In this document: piece by piece, positions 46,425 through 54,994 of the stretch
How the letters are laid out: each line of letters opens with the position of its first letter
Numbering within the stretch: the first letter of the stretch is position 1
Assembly (NCBI RefSeq): GCF_040566695.1
Contig: NZ_JBEXAE010000001.1
Span: forward strand, 496,001 to 560,000
Origin: Sediminicola arcticus
GTDB taxonomy: Bacteria; Bacteroidota; Bacteroidia; Flavobacteriales; Flavobacteriaceae
Direction of reading: 5' to 3'
DNA: 64,000 nt
Notes under the pieces: generated by a model
The model's database searches: none
What the model was told of the DNA's origin: nothing
What the model saw: only the letters and a program-made list of their open reading frames with translations
Position numbers and translations under genes: made by a program

Positions 46425-47090
46425 ATGTTAGAAGATATTCAGGCAGCTATCCCCTTAGGTTTTTTTCTAAGCTTTATGATAGGTCCGGTATTTTTTGTTT
46501 TGTTAGAGACCAGTGCATTGCGCGGTTTTAGAGCGGCGGTGTGCTTTGATCTTGGTGTAATAATAGCAGATATCATTTTTCTAACTGTAGCTTATTTCAG
46601 TAGTTTTCAATTGTTGGAAAATCTAAGTAACCAGCCTGGATTATATGTATTTGGTGGAGCAATCTTATTAGTGTACGGATTGGTTATTATTTTAAAGAGG
46701 GGGGTAAAACATAAGGAGACTAGGCTTAAAACAACCAAGGGCGATTATTTAGGGCTTTTTATTAAAGGGTTCTTACTTAATTTTATAAATATAGGAGTTT
46801 TAGTATTTTGGTTGGGTGTACTAATAGTCGTTGGACCAAGCTTGGATAATGAGCCAAAAAGATTGGTCGTTTTCTTTTCATCTATGATTGGGGCTTATAT
46901 GGTAACTGATTTATTCAAAATACTTTTGGCTAAACAACTTCGAAAGAAGCTTACTGCACCAAGAATTTATAGGATTAAAAAAGGATTGGGATGTGTTCTA
47001 ATTATTTGTGGAATGATTCTGATAGTAAAGGGTTTTCTCCCTAAGGACAAACTTAGTATAGAAAGAGGTATAGAAATGATTAGGGAATAA
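46425..47090 (+). CDS. LysE/RhtB-type exporter
   Basis: A 221-residue membrane protein with six hydrophobic helices. The opening AAIPLGFFLSFMIGPVFFVL followed by LLETSALRGFRAAVCFDLG is the LysE-type signature, and GFLLNFINIGVLVFWLGVL is the central helix motif. It probably exports amino acids or similar solutes; the substrate is unknown. It shares a transcript with the GIN-domain gene and ends at a bidirectional terminator. Confidence 0.83.
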   Translation: MLEDIQAAIPLGFFLSFMIGPVFFVLLETSALRGFRAAVCFDLGVIIADIIFLTVAYFSSFQLLENLSNQPGLYVFGGAILLVYGLVIILKRGVKHKETRLKTTKGDYLGLFIKGFLLNFINIGVLVFWLGVLIVVGPSLDNEPKRLVVFFSSMIGAYMVTDLFKILLAKQLRKKLTAPRIYRIKKGLGCVLIICGMILIVKGFLPKDKLSIERGIEMIRE

Positions 47091-47095
47091 AAAAA

Positions 47096-47122
47096 GCCCA
47101 ACTGTGGTTAGTTGGGCTTTTG
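47096..47122. terminator. bidirectional terminator, LysE-type / ompH
   Basis: GCCCAACT (47096) pairs with AGTTGGGC (47110) across a 6-nt loop, with A-run on the left and T-run on the right. Confidence 0.88.
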
Positions 47123-47138
47123 TATTACTTTTTGTGAA

Positions 47139-47645
47139 TTACTTTTTGTATTTGTCGTTTAGAATAGTAAGGACTTCTTTTGTTACATTTTTACCTTCCT
47201 GACCGTATAAAACACTTCCACCTTCACCTCCACCAAGTATAAAAGTATATCCTTTATCTTTTCCAAAGGCCTTTATTTCTTTTTTTACTGTACTTATGAT
47301 ACTGTCCATTTCAGTTTGACTAGATGCTTGCAGCTGTTGTTCTTGTTGTTGTAACTGTTGTCCTATTAGTTGTCCTCTTTGCTGTAACATGCCATATTCT
47401 TGTTGAGCTTGGTCTGCAGGCATCTTATCGGCTTTTGTTTGGAAGGTTTGTGCTTCTAATTGAAAGGCTTGGGAAATACTATCTCGTCTTTTGTTCAACG
47501 TTTCTGCTTTGATTTTAAATTTGGATTCCATATCTAATTTTTCTTGATATTCATCCATTAATTTTACATTATCTACAAAGGCTATTTTATTTTGTTGGCA
47601 TCCTACGAATGTCATTACAATAGCACTGAAAATTAGTTGTTTCAT
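47139..47645 (-). CDS. OmpH/Skp-family periplasmic chaperone-like protein
   Basis: A 168-residue predicted lipoprotein. The signal has Cys16 in VMTFVGCQQNK. The remainder is KIAFVDNVKLMDEYQEKLDM and a Gln-rich coiled coil (about residues 35-125), then a C-terminal strand segment YTFILGGGEGGSVLYGQEG, as in Skp trimer proteins. The frame is open to 47699; ATG 47645 is chosen because it gives a normal lipoprotein signal, but the ATG three codons upstream (47654) is equally possible. It faces the LysE-type gene tail to tail. Confidence 0.82.
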   Translation of the reverse strand: MKQLIFSAIVMTFVGCQQNKIAFVDNVKLMDEYQEKLDMESKFKIKAETLNKRRDSISQAFQLEAQTFQTKADKMPADQAQQEYGMLQQRGQLIGQQLQQQEQQLQASSQTEMDSIISTVKKEIKAFGKDKGYTFILGGGEGGSVLYGQEGKNVTKEVLTILNDKYKK

Positions 47646-47893
47646 TTTTATCATTTTTATGCTGGCTAAATTAGAAAAGCTTTTTGAATATCGTATCACA
47701 TGTGTACAGGTTTTAAGAGGTCATTTTTTTGAATTTGTGGTTTATAGATTTTAACTATGACGACTTATATATTTATTGGTTCTACTTATATTTTTTTAGC
47801 AATTTAGGGGCTTTCGTACAGCGTTTAATAATATGGCATATGTAAGGGGGCTTGGATTGTTAGATAGCGTCGTATAGGAGCCTTAAATAAGTT

Positions 47894-48727
47894 TCAGCTC
47901 GTTTTTAATATATATATGAGGGAAGAATACTCTTTAGTAAAGAAACCATAGATATTTGAAATGAAGCCTATTAAAAAAGCTTTAATATAGTTGTTGTTAT
48001 TATTGCTGTACTTTTCAGATAATAGGGATACATAATACGCATCAAAGAGCATGGGTTTGGTAAGCCTAATAGAAAGATGATATTTAGAAAATATTCTACT
48101 CATGCTGTTTCGTGAAAAATGATGAAGATGTCTGGGTACGTCAAAAGCGGCCCAATAACCCTTGTAATGTTTTGCATCGTAGCTCTTGAAATTGGGTACT
48201 GCAATAATAAGGGTTCCATTTGGTTTTAATAACAGCTTAAGTTTTGCTATATGTTCGTGTAAATTCGGTATATGTTCTAGTACATGCCACAACGTTATAA
48301 CATCATATTTTTGAAGGTTGAGATCATCTAAGGAATTTAAAAGTTGAATATTCTTGTTAGCTGCTAAATTTCTTGCCTTGATATTTGGTTCTATTCCGCT
48401 TATGTTCCAACCATTCTTCCGAGCTTCATTTAAAAAGTCGCCTGTACCAGCGCCTACATCTAAAATAGTACTACATTCAGATGAAAAGCTGTTTATTAAG
48501 TTTATCTTGTTTTTAAGATTAATCTTCTTTACATATTGGTAGATTTTATCCTGAATAGATTTGGATGAGTCGGTATGTGATATGTATGCCTCACTTTCAT
48601 AATAGGTAGTTAGATCATTTGGAATGGGATGGGTACTATAGTACTCCAATTCATCATTATATATTAACGTGAATTCTTCTTGGCTTATACTGTGATCTTT
48701 TACTATTAAGTTAGGATGCATAGGCAT
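47894..48727 (-). CDS. class I SAM-dependent methyltransferase
   Basis: A 277-residue Methyltransf_23-like protein. The SAM-binding segment TILDVGAGTGDFLNEARKNG lies near residue 89, followed by ISGIEPNIKARNLA, YDVITLWHVLEHIPNLHEHI and LKPNGTLIIAVPNFKSYD. The N-terminal 40 residues and the ending LIYILKTS are typical of surface-glycan methyltransferase neighbours, but no glycan genes are here. Substrate is unknown. It stands alone after the mnmG terminator. Confidence 0.85.
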   Translation of the reverse strand: MPMHPNLIVKDHSISQEEFTLIYNDELEYYSTHPIPNDLTTYYESEAYISHTDSSKSIQDKIYQYVKKINLKNKINLINSFSSECSTILDVGAGTGDFLNEARKNGWNISGIEPNIKARNLAANKNIQLLNSLDDLNLQKYDVITLWHVLEHIPNLHEHIAKLKLLLKPNGTLIIAVPNFKSYDAKHYKGYWAAFDVPRHLHHFSRNSMSRIFSKYHLSIRLTKPMLFDAYYVSLLSEKYSNNNNNYIKAFLIGFISNIYGFFTKEYSSLIYILKTS

Positions 48728-48900
48728 AATTAAGTATTGTTAGGAATGCAAATATACTTTGATCAAGTGAATGTAAAAATATTTTTATGTGCTATTAAAG
48801 ATAGGTGATGGCTTAACGTTTCATCTAAAACATTTTAATTTATATTTATAAGAGGTCTGGTCGAGGTCGTGGGCGTAAGGAATATACTATATGCTTGTAA

Positions 48901-48938
48901 AAAAAAAGGATTGTTCCACGTGGAACAATCCTTTTTTT
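48901..48938 (-). terminator. mnmG terminator built on a parS palindrome
   Basis: A perfect 38-bp palindrome consisting of an A7 run, GGAT, the 16-bp parS core, ATCC and a T7 run. Downstream of the mnmG stop (minus strand) it has the form of an intrinsic terminator hairpin with a T-run. It can act in both directions. Confidence 0.72.
48912..48927. other. parS centromere site 1
   Basis: TGTTCCACGTGGAACA is a perfect palindrome matching 14 of 16 positions of the Bacillus subtilis parS TGTTTCACGTGAAACA and equals the form known in Pseudomonas. ParB binds such sites, which cluster near the replication origin. Confidence 0.85.
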
Positions 48939-48960
48939 GTTAGTTGAAGAATAAATAATT

Positions 48961-50829
48961 TTATCTTCCCATAAAGACTAATAGGACACTTATGTCGCTT
49001 GGTGATACGCCACTAATTCTAGAGGCTTGTGAGATGGTAACCGGTCTTATGGCGTTCAGTTTTTCTCGTGCTTCAAATGAAAGGGATTTTAGCTTAGAAT
49101 AATCAAAGTTGTCTGGGATTTTTATATTCTCTAGGCGTTGAAGTTTGTCGGCGTTATTTTTTTCTTTAGAGATATACCCAGAATATTTTACTTGTATTTC
49201 GGTTTGTTCTAACACATCTCTTTTGAAATCTCCTTCAGCAACGAATTTAGAAACATTTTCTAATTGAAGCATATGGTCCATTGTAACATTTGGACGAGAA
49301 AAGACTTTAAACATTTTTCCAGTTTGATTTACAAGGGCCGAACCAACGCTTTCTAGAATAGGGTTAATATCTTCCGCAGTAACACTTGTTTCCCTGAAAA
49401 AGTCAATGAACTTATTAGAGTTATTTTCTTTTTCTTCCATTCTTTTTAATTGATCTTCATTTGCTAAACCAATGGCGTAGCTTCTGGGCGTCAATCGTAA
49501 GTCTGCATTGTCCTGTCTTAATAGGGTTCTGTATTCTGCCCTAGATGTAAACATGCGATATGGTTCTTCTGTTCCTTTGGTTATAAGGTCATCTATTAGT
49601 ACACCAATATAGGCTTCGTCCCTTTTAAGAATAAAGTTTTCCTTTTCGTTAATTTTTAAATGGGCATTAATTCCTGCCATCAAACCTTGAGAAGCTGCCT
49701 CTTCATAACCAGTGGTTCCGTTTATTTGTCCGGCAAAGTATAAATTATCAATTAGCTTTGTTTCTAAGGTGTGTTTTAATTGTGTCGGTTGGAAGTAATC
49801 GTACTCTATAGCGTATCCAGGTCTAAAGAATTTCACGTTCTCAAATCCAACGACTGACTTTAATGCTTTGTATTGGACATCTTCCGGTAAAGAAGTAGAA
49901 AAACCATTAACGTAAACCTCCACGGTGTTCCAGCCTTCTGGTTCAACAAATAGTTGATGACTGTCTTTATCTGCGAAGCGATTTATTTTATCCTCAATGG
50001 ATGGACAGTATCTTGGCCCTAAACTTTTAATCCGTCCATTGAACATAGGGGATCTGTCAAAGCCTTCTTTTAAGAGGTCATGAACTAATTGACTGGTGTG
50101 TGTCATATGACAATCCCGCTGTAGTTTTAGGGGAGTTGTTGGGGTATATGAAAATTTTTCCGGAATAGGATCGCCGGGCTGTATAATCATTTTAGAATAA
50201 TCTAAGGATCTACCGTCTACCCTAGGAGGCGTACCTGTTTTCATACGGCCGCTTTCAAATCCTAGGGAAACTAATTGTTCTGTAATGCCTGTAGATGCTT
50301 TTTCTCCGGATCTACCGCCTCCAAATTGTTTGTCACCTATATGTATTAGTCCATTTAAAAAAGTGCCATTTGTTAGTACTACTGCCTTACTTCTGATACT
50401 AAGACCTAAGGAAGTTTTGACGCCTACTATTTTTATTCCTTCCATTAGTAAGCCGGAAACCATGTCTTGATAGAAATCAACGTTAGGTGTTTTTTCTAAG
50501 GCTATTCTCCATTCTTCCGCAAAACGCATTCTGTCGTTTTGTGTTCTTGGACTCCACATGGCTGGTCCTTTAGATTTATTGAGCATCTTGAATTGTATGG
50601 CTGACTTGTCACTTACAATCCCGCTATATCCTCCAAGGGCATCAATCTCTCTTACAATTTGGCCTTTAGCGATTCCTCCCATGGCAGGATTACAGGACAT
50701 TTGACCAATGGTCTGTAGGTTCATCGTAACTAGCAAGGTTTTAGAACCCAGGTTTGCCGCTGCCGCTGCTGCTTCTGCTCCTGCATGCCCGCCGCCTACC
50801 ACAATTACATCATACTCTTTATCAAACAT
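48961..50829 (-). CDS. mnmG: tRNA uridine-5-carboxymethylaminomethyl modification enzyme
   Basis: A 622-residue MnmG (GidA), which with MnmE adds the carboxymethylaminomethyl group to U34 of several tRNAs. The FAD-binding VGGGHAGAEAAAAAANLG lies at residues 11-28, MSCNPAMGGIAKGQIVREID at about 44, and GLMAGINAHLKINEK (FAD-contact region) near 385. The C-terminal SGVSPSDISVLLVFMG is family-typical. It is downstream of ybeY with 9 bp between, and both its ends are marked by parS sites. MnmE is not in the window. Confidence 0.96.
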   Translation of the reverse strand: MFDKEYDVIVVGGGHAGAEAAAAAANLGSKTLLVTMNLQTIGQMSCNPAMGGIAKGQIVREIDALGGYSGIVSDKSAIQFKMLNKSKGPAMWSPRTQNDRMRFAEEWRIALEKTPNVDFYQDMVSGLLMEGIKIVGVKTSLGLSIRSKAVVLTNGTFLNGLIHIGDKQFGGGRSGEKASTGITEQLVSLGFESGRMKTGTPPRVDGRSLDYSKMIIQPGDPIPEKFSYTPTTPLKLQRDCHMTHTSQLVHDLLKEGFDRSPMFNGRIKSLGPRYCPSIEDKINRFADKDSHQLFVEPEGWNTVEVYVNGFSTSLPEDVQYKALKSVVGFENVKFFRPGYAIEYDYFQPTQLKHTLETKLIDNLYFAGQINGTTGYEEAASQGLMAGINAHLKINEKENFILKRDEAYIGVLIDDLITKGTEEPYRMFTSRAEYRTLLRQDNADLRLTPRSYAIGLANEDQLKRMEEKENNSNKFIDFFRETSVTAEDINPILESVGSALVNQTGKMFKVFSRPNVTMDHMLQLENVSKFVAEGDFKRDVLEQTEIQVKYSGYISKEKNNADKLQRLENIKIPDNFDYSKLKSLSFEAREKLNAIRPVTISQASRISGVSPSDISVLLVFMGR

Positions 50830-50838
50830 ATATTTTGC

Positions 50839-51258
50839 TTATTGTTCCACGTGGAACATATTGATACATTCAGTTTCTTTTTGTCTCATCAACAGAGAAT
50901 CTTCTTCCGATTTATCTTTGTATCCCATTAGATGTAATATTCCATGAGACATAACACGCAATAACTCATCCTTAAAATCTACTTTGAATTTCGAGGCGTT
51001 TTCTTTTAACCTATCTACTGAAATAAAAACATCCCCCCCTATTACCTTCTGCTCAGTGTAATCAAAAGTGATGATATCTGTGTAGGTGTTGTGGTTAAGA
51101 TATTTTTGATTGAGATCTAAGAGATAGTTGTCATCACAAAATATATAGTCAATTTGGGAGTGCTTTCTCTTGTTGGTTGTTATTATTCTAGCCGCCCAAT
51201 CGGAATACTTGGATACATCCTCTAGCTTAAAATCAGTTTCAAAGTGAAAATCAATCAT
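50839..51258 (-). CDS. ybeY: endoribonuclease YbeY
   Basis: A 139-residue YbeY, an rRNA maturation endoribonuclease. The metal site HGILHLMGYKDK gives His105 and His109; the third histidine of the usual HxxxHxxxxxH is an Asp at residue 115 (GYKDK instead of GYDH), a form I recall from Bacteroidota. The C-terminal six residues MFHVEQ are encoded by the second parS palindrome. Its start overlaps the DUF4175 stop by 8 bp, so translation is coupled. Confidence 0.9.
   Translation of the reverse strand: MIDFHFETDFKLEDVSKYSDWAARIITTNKRKHSQIDYIFCDDNYLLDLNQKYLNHNTYTDIITFDYTEQKVIGGDVFISVDRLKENASKFKVDFKDELLRVMSHGILHLMGYKDKSEEDSLLMRQKETECINMFHVEQ
50843..50858. other. parS centromere site 2, inside ybeY
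   Basis: A second perfect copy of TGTTCCACGTGGAACA, 1.93 kb from the first. It covers the last codons of ybeY, so the DNA site and the FHVEQ tail are the same bases. Confidence 0.85.
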
Positions 51259-54200
51259 TTCTTTTAAAATAGGTTTTTACCTTCTCTTTGTAAATTTGCC
51301 GCAAAGGTAATGCTTGTCTATTTAAAATTTCGACATCGTTCCTATAATTCTCTAACTCTGATGGTTTGGTCGTAATAGGGTTGGTAAAATTACGATTGTT
51401 GGTGTTGCTTTCTCGTTCAGATTTTTGTCCTTGTTTTAAAACAGCGTTTTCAAGCTTCATTAATTCATGTTGTATAGTATTCATTTTTTCCATACCGCGT
51501 TTAGTGATGCCATTTTCCAAAAGATCGTTTTCAAAATTCTCCATCTGCTGAAGCAATTTTTTGGTTAAATCACGGTCTTCTTTGTTAATCATGTCCAATA
51601 ACTGTTGTGCAAGCTGTTCTCTTAATAATTGTTGTTCTTTGTAAATCTGATAGATTTCTTGTAATTCTTTCTCATTATTTTCATTACGACCCGGTCCGGC
51701 TAAACCGTTTTTAAAGCCGTTTTTGCCATTTCCATCAACGTTACCCTCTCCTTGTTGGCCGTCTTCTCCTTCCCCGCCCTGGCCTTCTTGTTGTCCTTTT
51801 CCTTTTTTGGTTCCTTTGCCTTCTCCTTCCCCTTGACCTTTTGCGGAGGGACTTTTGCCGCCTTGGCCCATTTTATCTTTCAATGCCCCCTGCCCTTTTA
51901 TAATGTCTGGTAACTGAAAGCCTTGTTCCCCATCTCCGGAACTAGAGCCTTTTCCAGATTGCATGCTTTGCTGCATATTGCCTAAAATATTGGCTAAAAT
52001 GTCAGCCAGGGTGTTGGATGCCGTTAGCACATATTGCTGAGCAGAAAGTGATTGGTAGGTTCTGCTTTCTGCTAAATTTTCTAGGGTCTTATTTATATTG
52101 TAATAGACCTCTGTGATCTGTTCGTTAACGATTTCTGATAGCTCAATTCTTCTTAATGAAAGCGCAAATAAACTATCGTCTACATGCTCAAATAAGTTTT
52201 TGAGCTCTTGTTGGTCCCGTATTGTTTTTGAAGCTTGTGCTACATCAACGTCTATTTGTTCTAGCTTGTTGTATAATTTTTCCTGTTTGAAGGAAAAAAC
52301 TAAAAGATTATCCAGAATTTGCCTAAGCATTTCTGCGTCTTCTGTGATAGTGGATCCGCCTCCACTTGAAGAGGAAGATTCCTGCAACGCTTCGCTCATT
52401 TGTTGCATTTTATCTGAGGCCGACTTTTGTTTTTTTGACGCTCTGTTTTCTTTTTTTACTTTCTCCTCTGAGTCCAAAGACTGTTCGGTGCTTTTTGTTT
52501 TCTTTAATTCTTCTAAAGCATCGTTTTGATCGTTCTTAATCTGTTCTTTCTTGTTGGAATCTATTTCCAAAGAGATTGGATTTTTAAGGGTTTTATTATC
52601 TTTCTGTAGTTCCTCCAATTCTTTATCCAAATTTTTAAATGTCTCATTTAGTATATTTTGTTCTTTTATTGAAAATTCGGATGTAACATCCAATTTGGAT
52701 AGTATGTCTTGACGATCAGAAAGTTTCTCCAAATCCTTAGCTAATTGCGATGCTTTTTCTGTGACGTAATAGCGTTTGGTAAGCTCTAATAATTGCTCTA
52801 AGTTACGTTCGCTATTTTGTTGTTTTTTAGCTATTTGCTCTAAACGCTCAGTGAGTTCTTCCTTGTTTATTTTATCAGCAATATTATTTAGTTCTCTTAA
52901 TAATTTTTCATTCTTTTTAGCCTCAATTTCCTGTCGCTCCAATCGTTCCTGAAGTAATTTATTCATCTCTTTATCCTGACCGGTCTTTTCTAAATTTTCA
53001 TTAAGCTGTTTGCTAAATTTTTGCATTAATTTTTCTTGTTGCTGTTGGTTTTGAAGAAAATCAGAAATTTGGTTTTGATCATTAAAATTCAGGTTAGATT
53101 TTTCTTTTTGTTCTTTATTTAGTTCTTCTAATTTTTCTCTTTGGTTTTTAAATTTGGTTAAGGATTTATCCATGTTTTTAATAATTGCTTGCTGGTTTTC
53201 AAGCTCCCTATTGTTTAGTTGGTCAGCATTTAATACGGTGATACTAAAAACTTCGCTTTTAGTTGATTTGCCTTTATGAATAGCATCATTGTCTGTAACT
53301 TGGAAGTAGAAATCGTAATTTTGTCCAGGCTTTAAATTGAGTCCACTAGGAAATGTATAATAAAATTTATCAAAATTGGACTTAGATGTTGGGAGCTTAA
53401 TTAGCTGTTTTTTGTCTGAATTGTTTTGAGGATAGCAAACTAGAATTATTTGGGATATACCATAATCATCTGAGGCCTCGCCTAGAAAAAATGAAATGTT
53501 GGGGTTTAATGAATCTTTTACCTCGTCCACAGCTATGGATGGATTCGCATCTCTGATGACATTTATAGTATAAGCCAAGGCTTCATAATCTTTTACATTG
53601 GAATTGGAAGAAGAAAGAGTATATGAAAGCTCTTTATATATTTTTTGGCTTAATGTGTGATTAGTACTGTTTTTTATAAATTTCAAGGAGGTGTCCTTCG
53701 TTTTTAATGTAATAAGATTAATGTGCTCGCCTACAATATTCCATTTTATTTTGGTGCCTTCTGGAATGGTTGCATTACCACCACTGTTAATCAATTCAGT
53801 GGGTTTATTCAGGTATTTTGGAAATTCTAAAAGCATATTAAACGACTGCATAACTGGTGATTTAAGCGCATTTATGTTGAAAATAGCAGATTTTACATCG
53901 TTTGATTTAAAATAAAATTCATTAGATTTTAAAGGAGTGCTTAGGGTGTAGTTATAAACTCCGTTTTGCATTTTTAATAGCATTTCTTTCCCGTCCATCA
54001 CCATAAACACTTCAAGGGGTCTTATTTTACCTTCAGTAATGACCTGTATATTTAAGGGCTCACTCTCTAAAACGCTAAGGGAGTTATTTAATAGTCTAAA
54101 TGCGAAAGGAGCGGGTGGTTCATAGGCTAGTTTATAGTTAACAACCCTATCATAAGATCCAAAAAATGAATTCAAGTTCCCTGTTAACAAAAGGGTCCCT

Positions 54201-54688
54201 AAAAGAACTATGGGAATAAGTAGGTATTTACCATAGGCAAAACCTTCTTTATAGTTTATCGCTTTGGCAAAAGGCACACTTTTTAAGTTATCGGATCTTT
54301 GGTCAATACTAGCTAAAAGAAGTTCTGATTGGACGGGATCATCCACTAATTCCAATAGATTGTACAACTTATCCCCTACTTCAGGAAAATGTTTACCAAT
54401 GAGTAAAGATGCTTCTTTGTTATTAATTCCTTTTTTTATGCGGAAGAGATAAAATAAAGGGGTCAGGATATACTGAAACAACAAAAAGGATTCAAAGGTA
54501 ATAAAAATCAGGAATAGCAGGAATCGCCCATTTGAGTCTAGCCAAAGTAGATCTTCTAGCCCCAAAATTAGTAACATAAAAATAAGCCCTAGAGACAAAA
54601 AAAGGAGTGAACCTTTTAATAATACTCTAGTATAATACCGCATTGTAAAACGGTTTAGTTTGTCAATAATCGTACTGAAACTATTCAA
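51251..54688 (-). CDS. DUF4175-family large membrane protein
   Basis: A 1145-residue protein of the DUF4175 type. Two helices lie near residues 20-72 (VLLKGSLLFLSLGLIFMLLI; FLLFLIFITFESFLLFQYIL) and one near 150-172. An extracytoplasmic beta-rich part follows to about 490, then a long coiled coil (about 490-790, Glu/Lys/Gln-rich) and a low-complexity Gly/Gln/Lys segment at about 900-1000 (GEGKGTKKGKGQQEGQGGEG), before a C-terminal helical stretch. Large DUF4175 proteins are widespread in Bacteroidota; the role is unknown. It heads the operon with ybeY and mnmG. Confidence 0.8.
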   Translation of the reverse strand: MNSFSTIIDKLNRFTMRYYTRVLLKGSLLFLSLGLIFMLLILGLEDLLWLDSNGRFLLFLIFITFESFLLFQYILTPLFYLFRIKKGINNKEASLLIGKHFPEVGDKLYNLLELVDDPVQSELLLASIDQRSDNLKSVPFAKAINYKEGFAYGKYLLIPIVLLGTLLLTGNLNSFFGSYDRVVNYKLAYEPPAPFAFRLLNNSLSVLESEPLNIQVITEGKIRPLEVFMVMDGKEMLLKMQNGVYNYTLSTPLKSNEFYFKSNDVKSAIFNINALKSPVMQSFNMLLEFPKYLNKPTELINSGGNATIPEGTKIKWNIVGEHINLITLKTKDTSLKFIKNSTNHTLSQKIYKELSYTLSSSNSNVKDYEALAYTINVIRDANPSIAVDEVKDSLNPNISFFLGEASDDYGISQIILVCYPQNNSDKKQLIKLPTSKSNFDKFYYTFPSGLNLKPGQNYDFYFQVTDNDAIHKGKSTKSEVFSITVLNADQLNNRELENQQAIIKNMDKSLTKFKNQREKLEELNKEQKEKSNLNFNDQNQISDFLQNQQQQEKLMQKFSKQLNENLEKTGQDKEMNKLLQERLERQEIEAKKNEKLLRELNNIADKINKEELTERLEQIAKKQQNSERNLEQLLELTKRYYVTEKASQLAKDLEKLSDRQDILSKLDVTSEFSIKEQNILNETFKNLDKELEELQKDNKTLKNPISLEIDSNKKEQIKNDQNDALEELKKTKSTEQSLDSEEKVKKENRASKKQKSASDKMQQMSEALQESSSSSGGGSTITEDAEMLRQILDNLLVFSFKQEKLYNKLEQIDVDVAQASKTIRDQQELKNLFEHVDDSLFALSLRRIELSEIVNEQITEVYYNINKTLENLAESRTYQSLSAQQYVLTASNTLADILANILGNMQQSMQSGKGSSSGDGEQGFQLPDIIKGQGALKDKMGQGGKSPSAKGQGEGEGKGTKKGKGQQEGQGGEGEDGQQGEGNVDGNGKNGFKNGLAGPGRNENNEKELQEIYQIYKEQQLLREQLAQQLLDMINKEDRDLTKKLLQQMENFENDLLENGITKRGMEKMNTIQHELMKLENAVLKQGQKSERESNTNNRNFTNPITTKPSELENYRNDVEILNRQALPLRQIYKEKVKTYFKRND

Positions 54689-54994
54689 AATCAGAAGTAT
54701 TTTATACCAAGATACCTGATTGCTTAAAAAAATGGTTTAAAAATCTGTTAAAAAGCAGACCTACGCATTGTTATGGATGGAATAAAGGTTTTGGATGTCA
54801 TTGGCGTGGAAATATTTAAAGTACACAATAAGCAGTCTGTTAGATGAATCAAAGTAAAATTAGATATGTTTCTTTGCAACTTTTATATTTATTATCAATT
54901 GTATTACATCTCCACAATGTTGTTTCTAGACCTACTGCTAAAATGTTTTTTCTTGGCACTACAAGCCCTATCTTTGTGTTTTTAAAATAGTATT
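54689..54994. promoter_or_regulatory. divergent intergenic region with gltX promoter
   Basis: About 306 bp between the divergent DUF4175 and gltX starts. TATCTTTG at 54969-54976 matches the -7 element for gltX and lies 19 bp before the ATG. No other gene or strong repeat is visible. Confidence 0.6.

Noticed and set aside
52113..52529. 138-codon plus-strand frame inside the DUF4175 gene
   Set aside because: Ser/Cys/Phe-rich antisense image of the Glu/Lys/Gln coiled coil.
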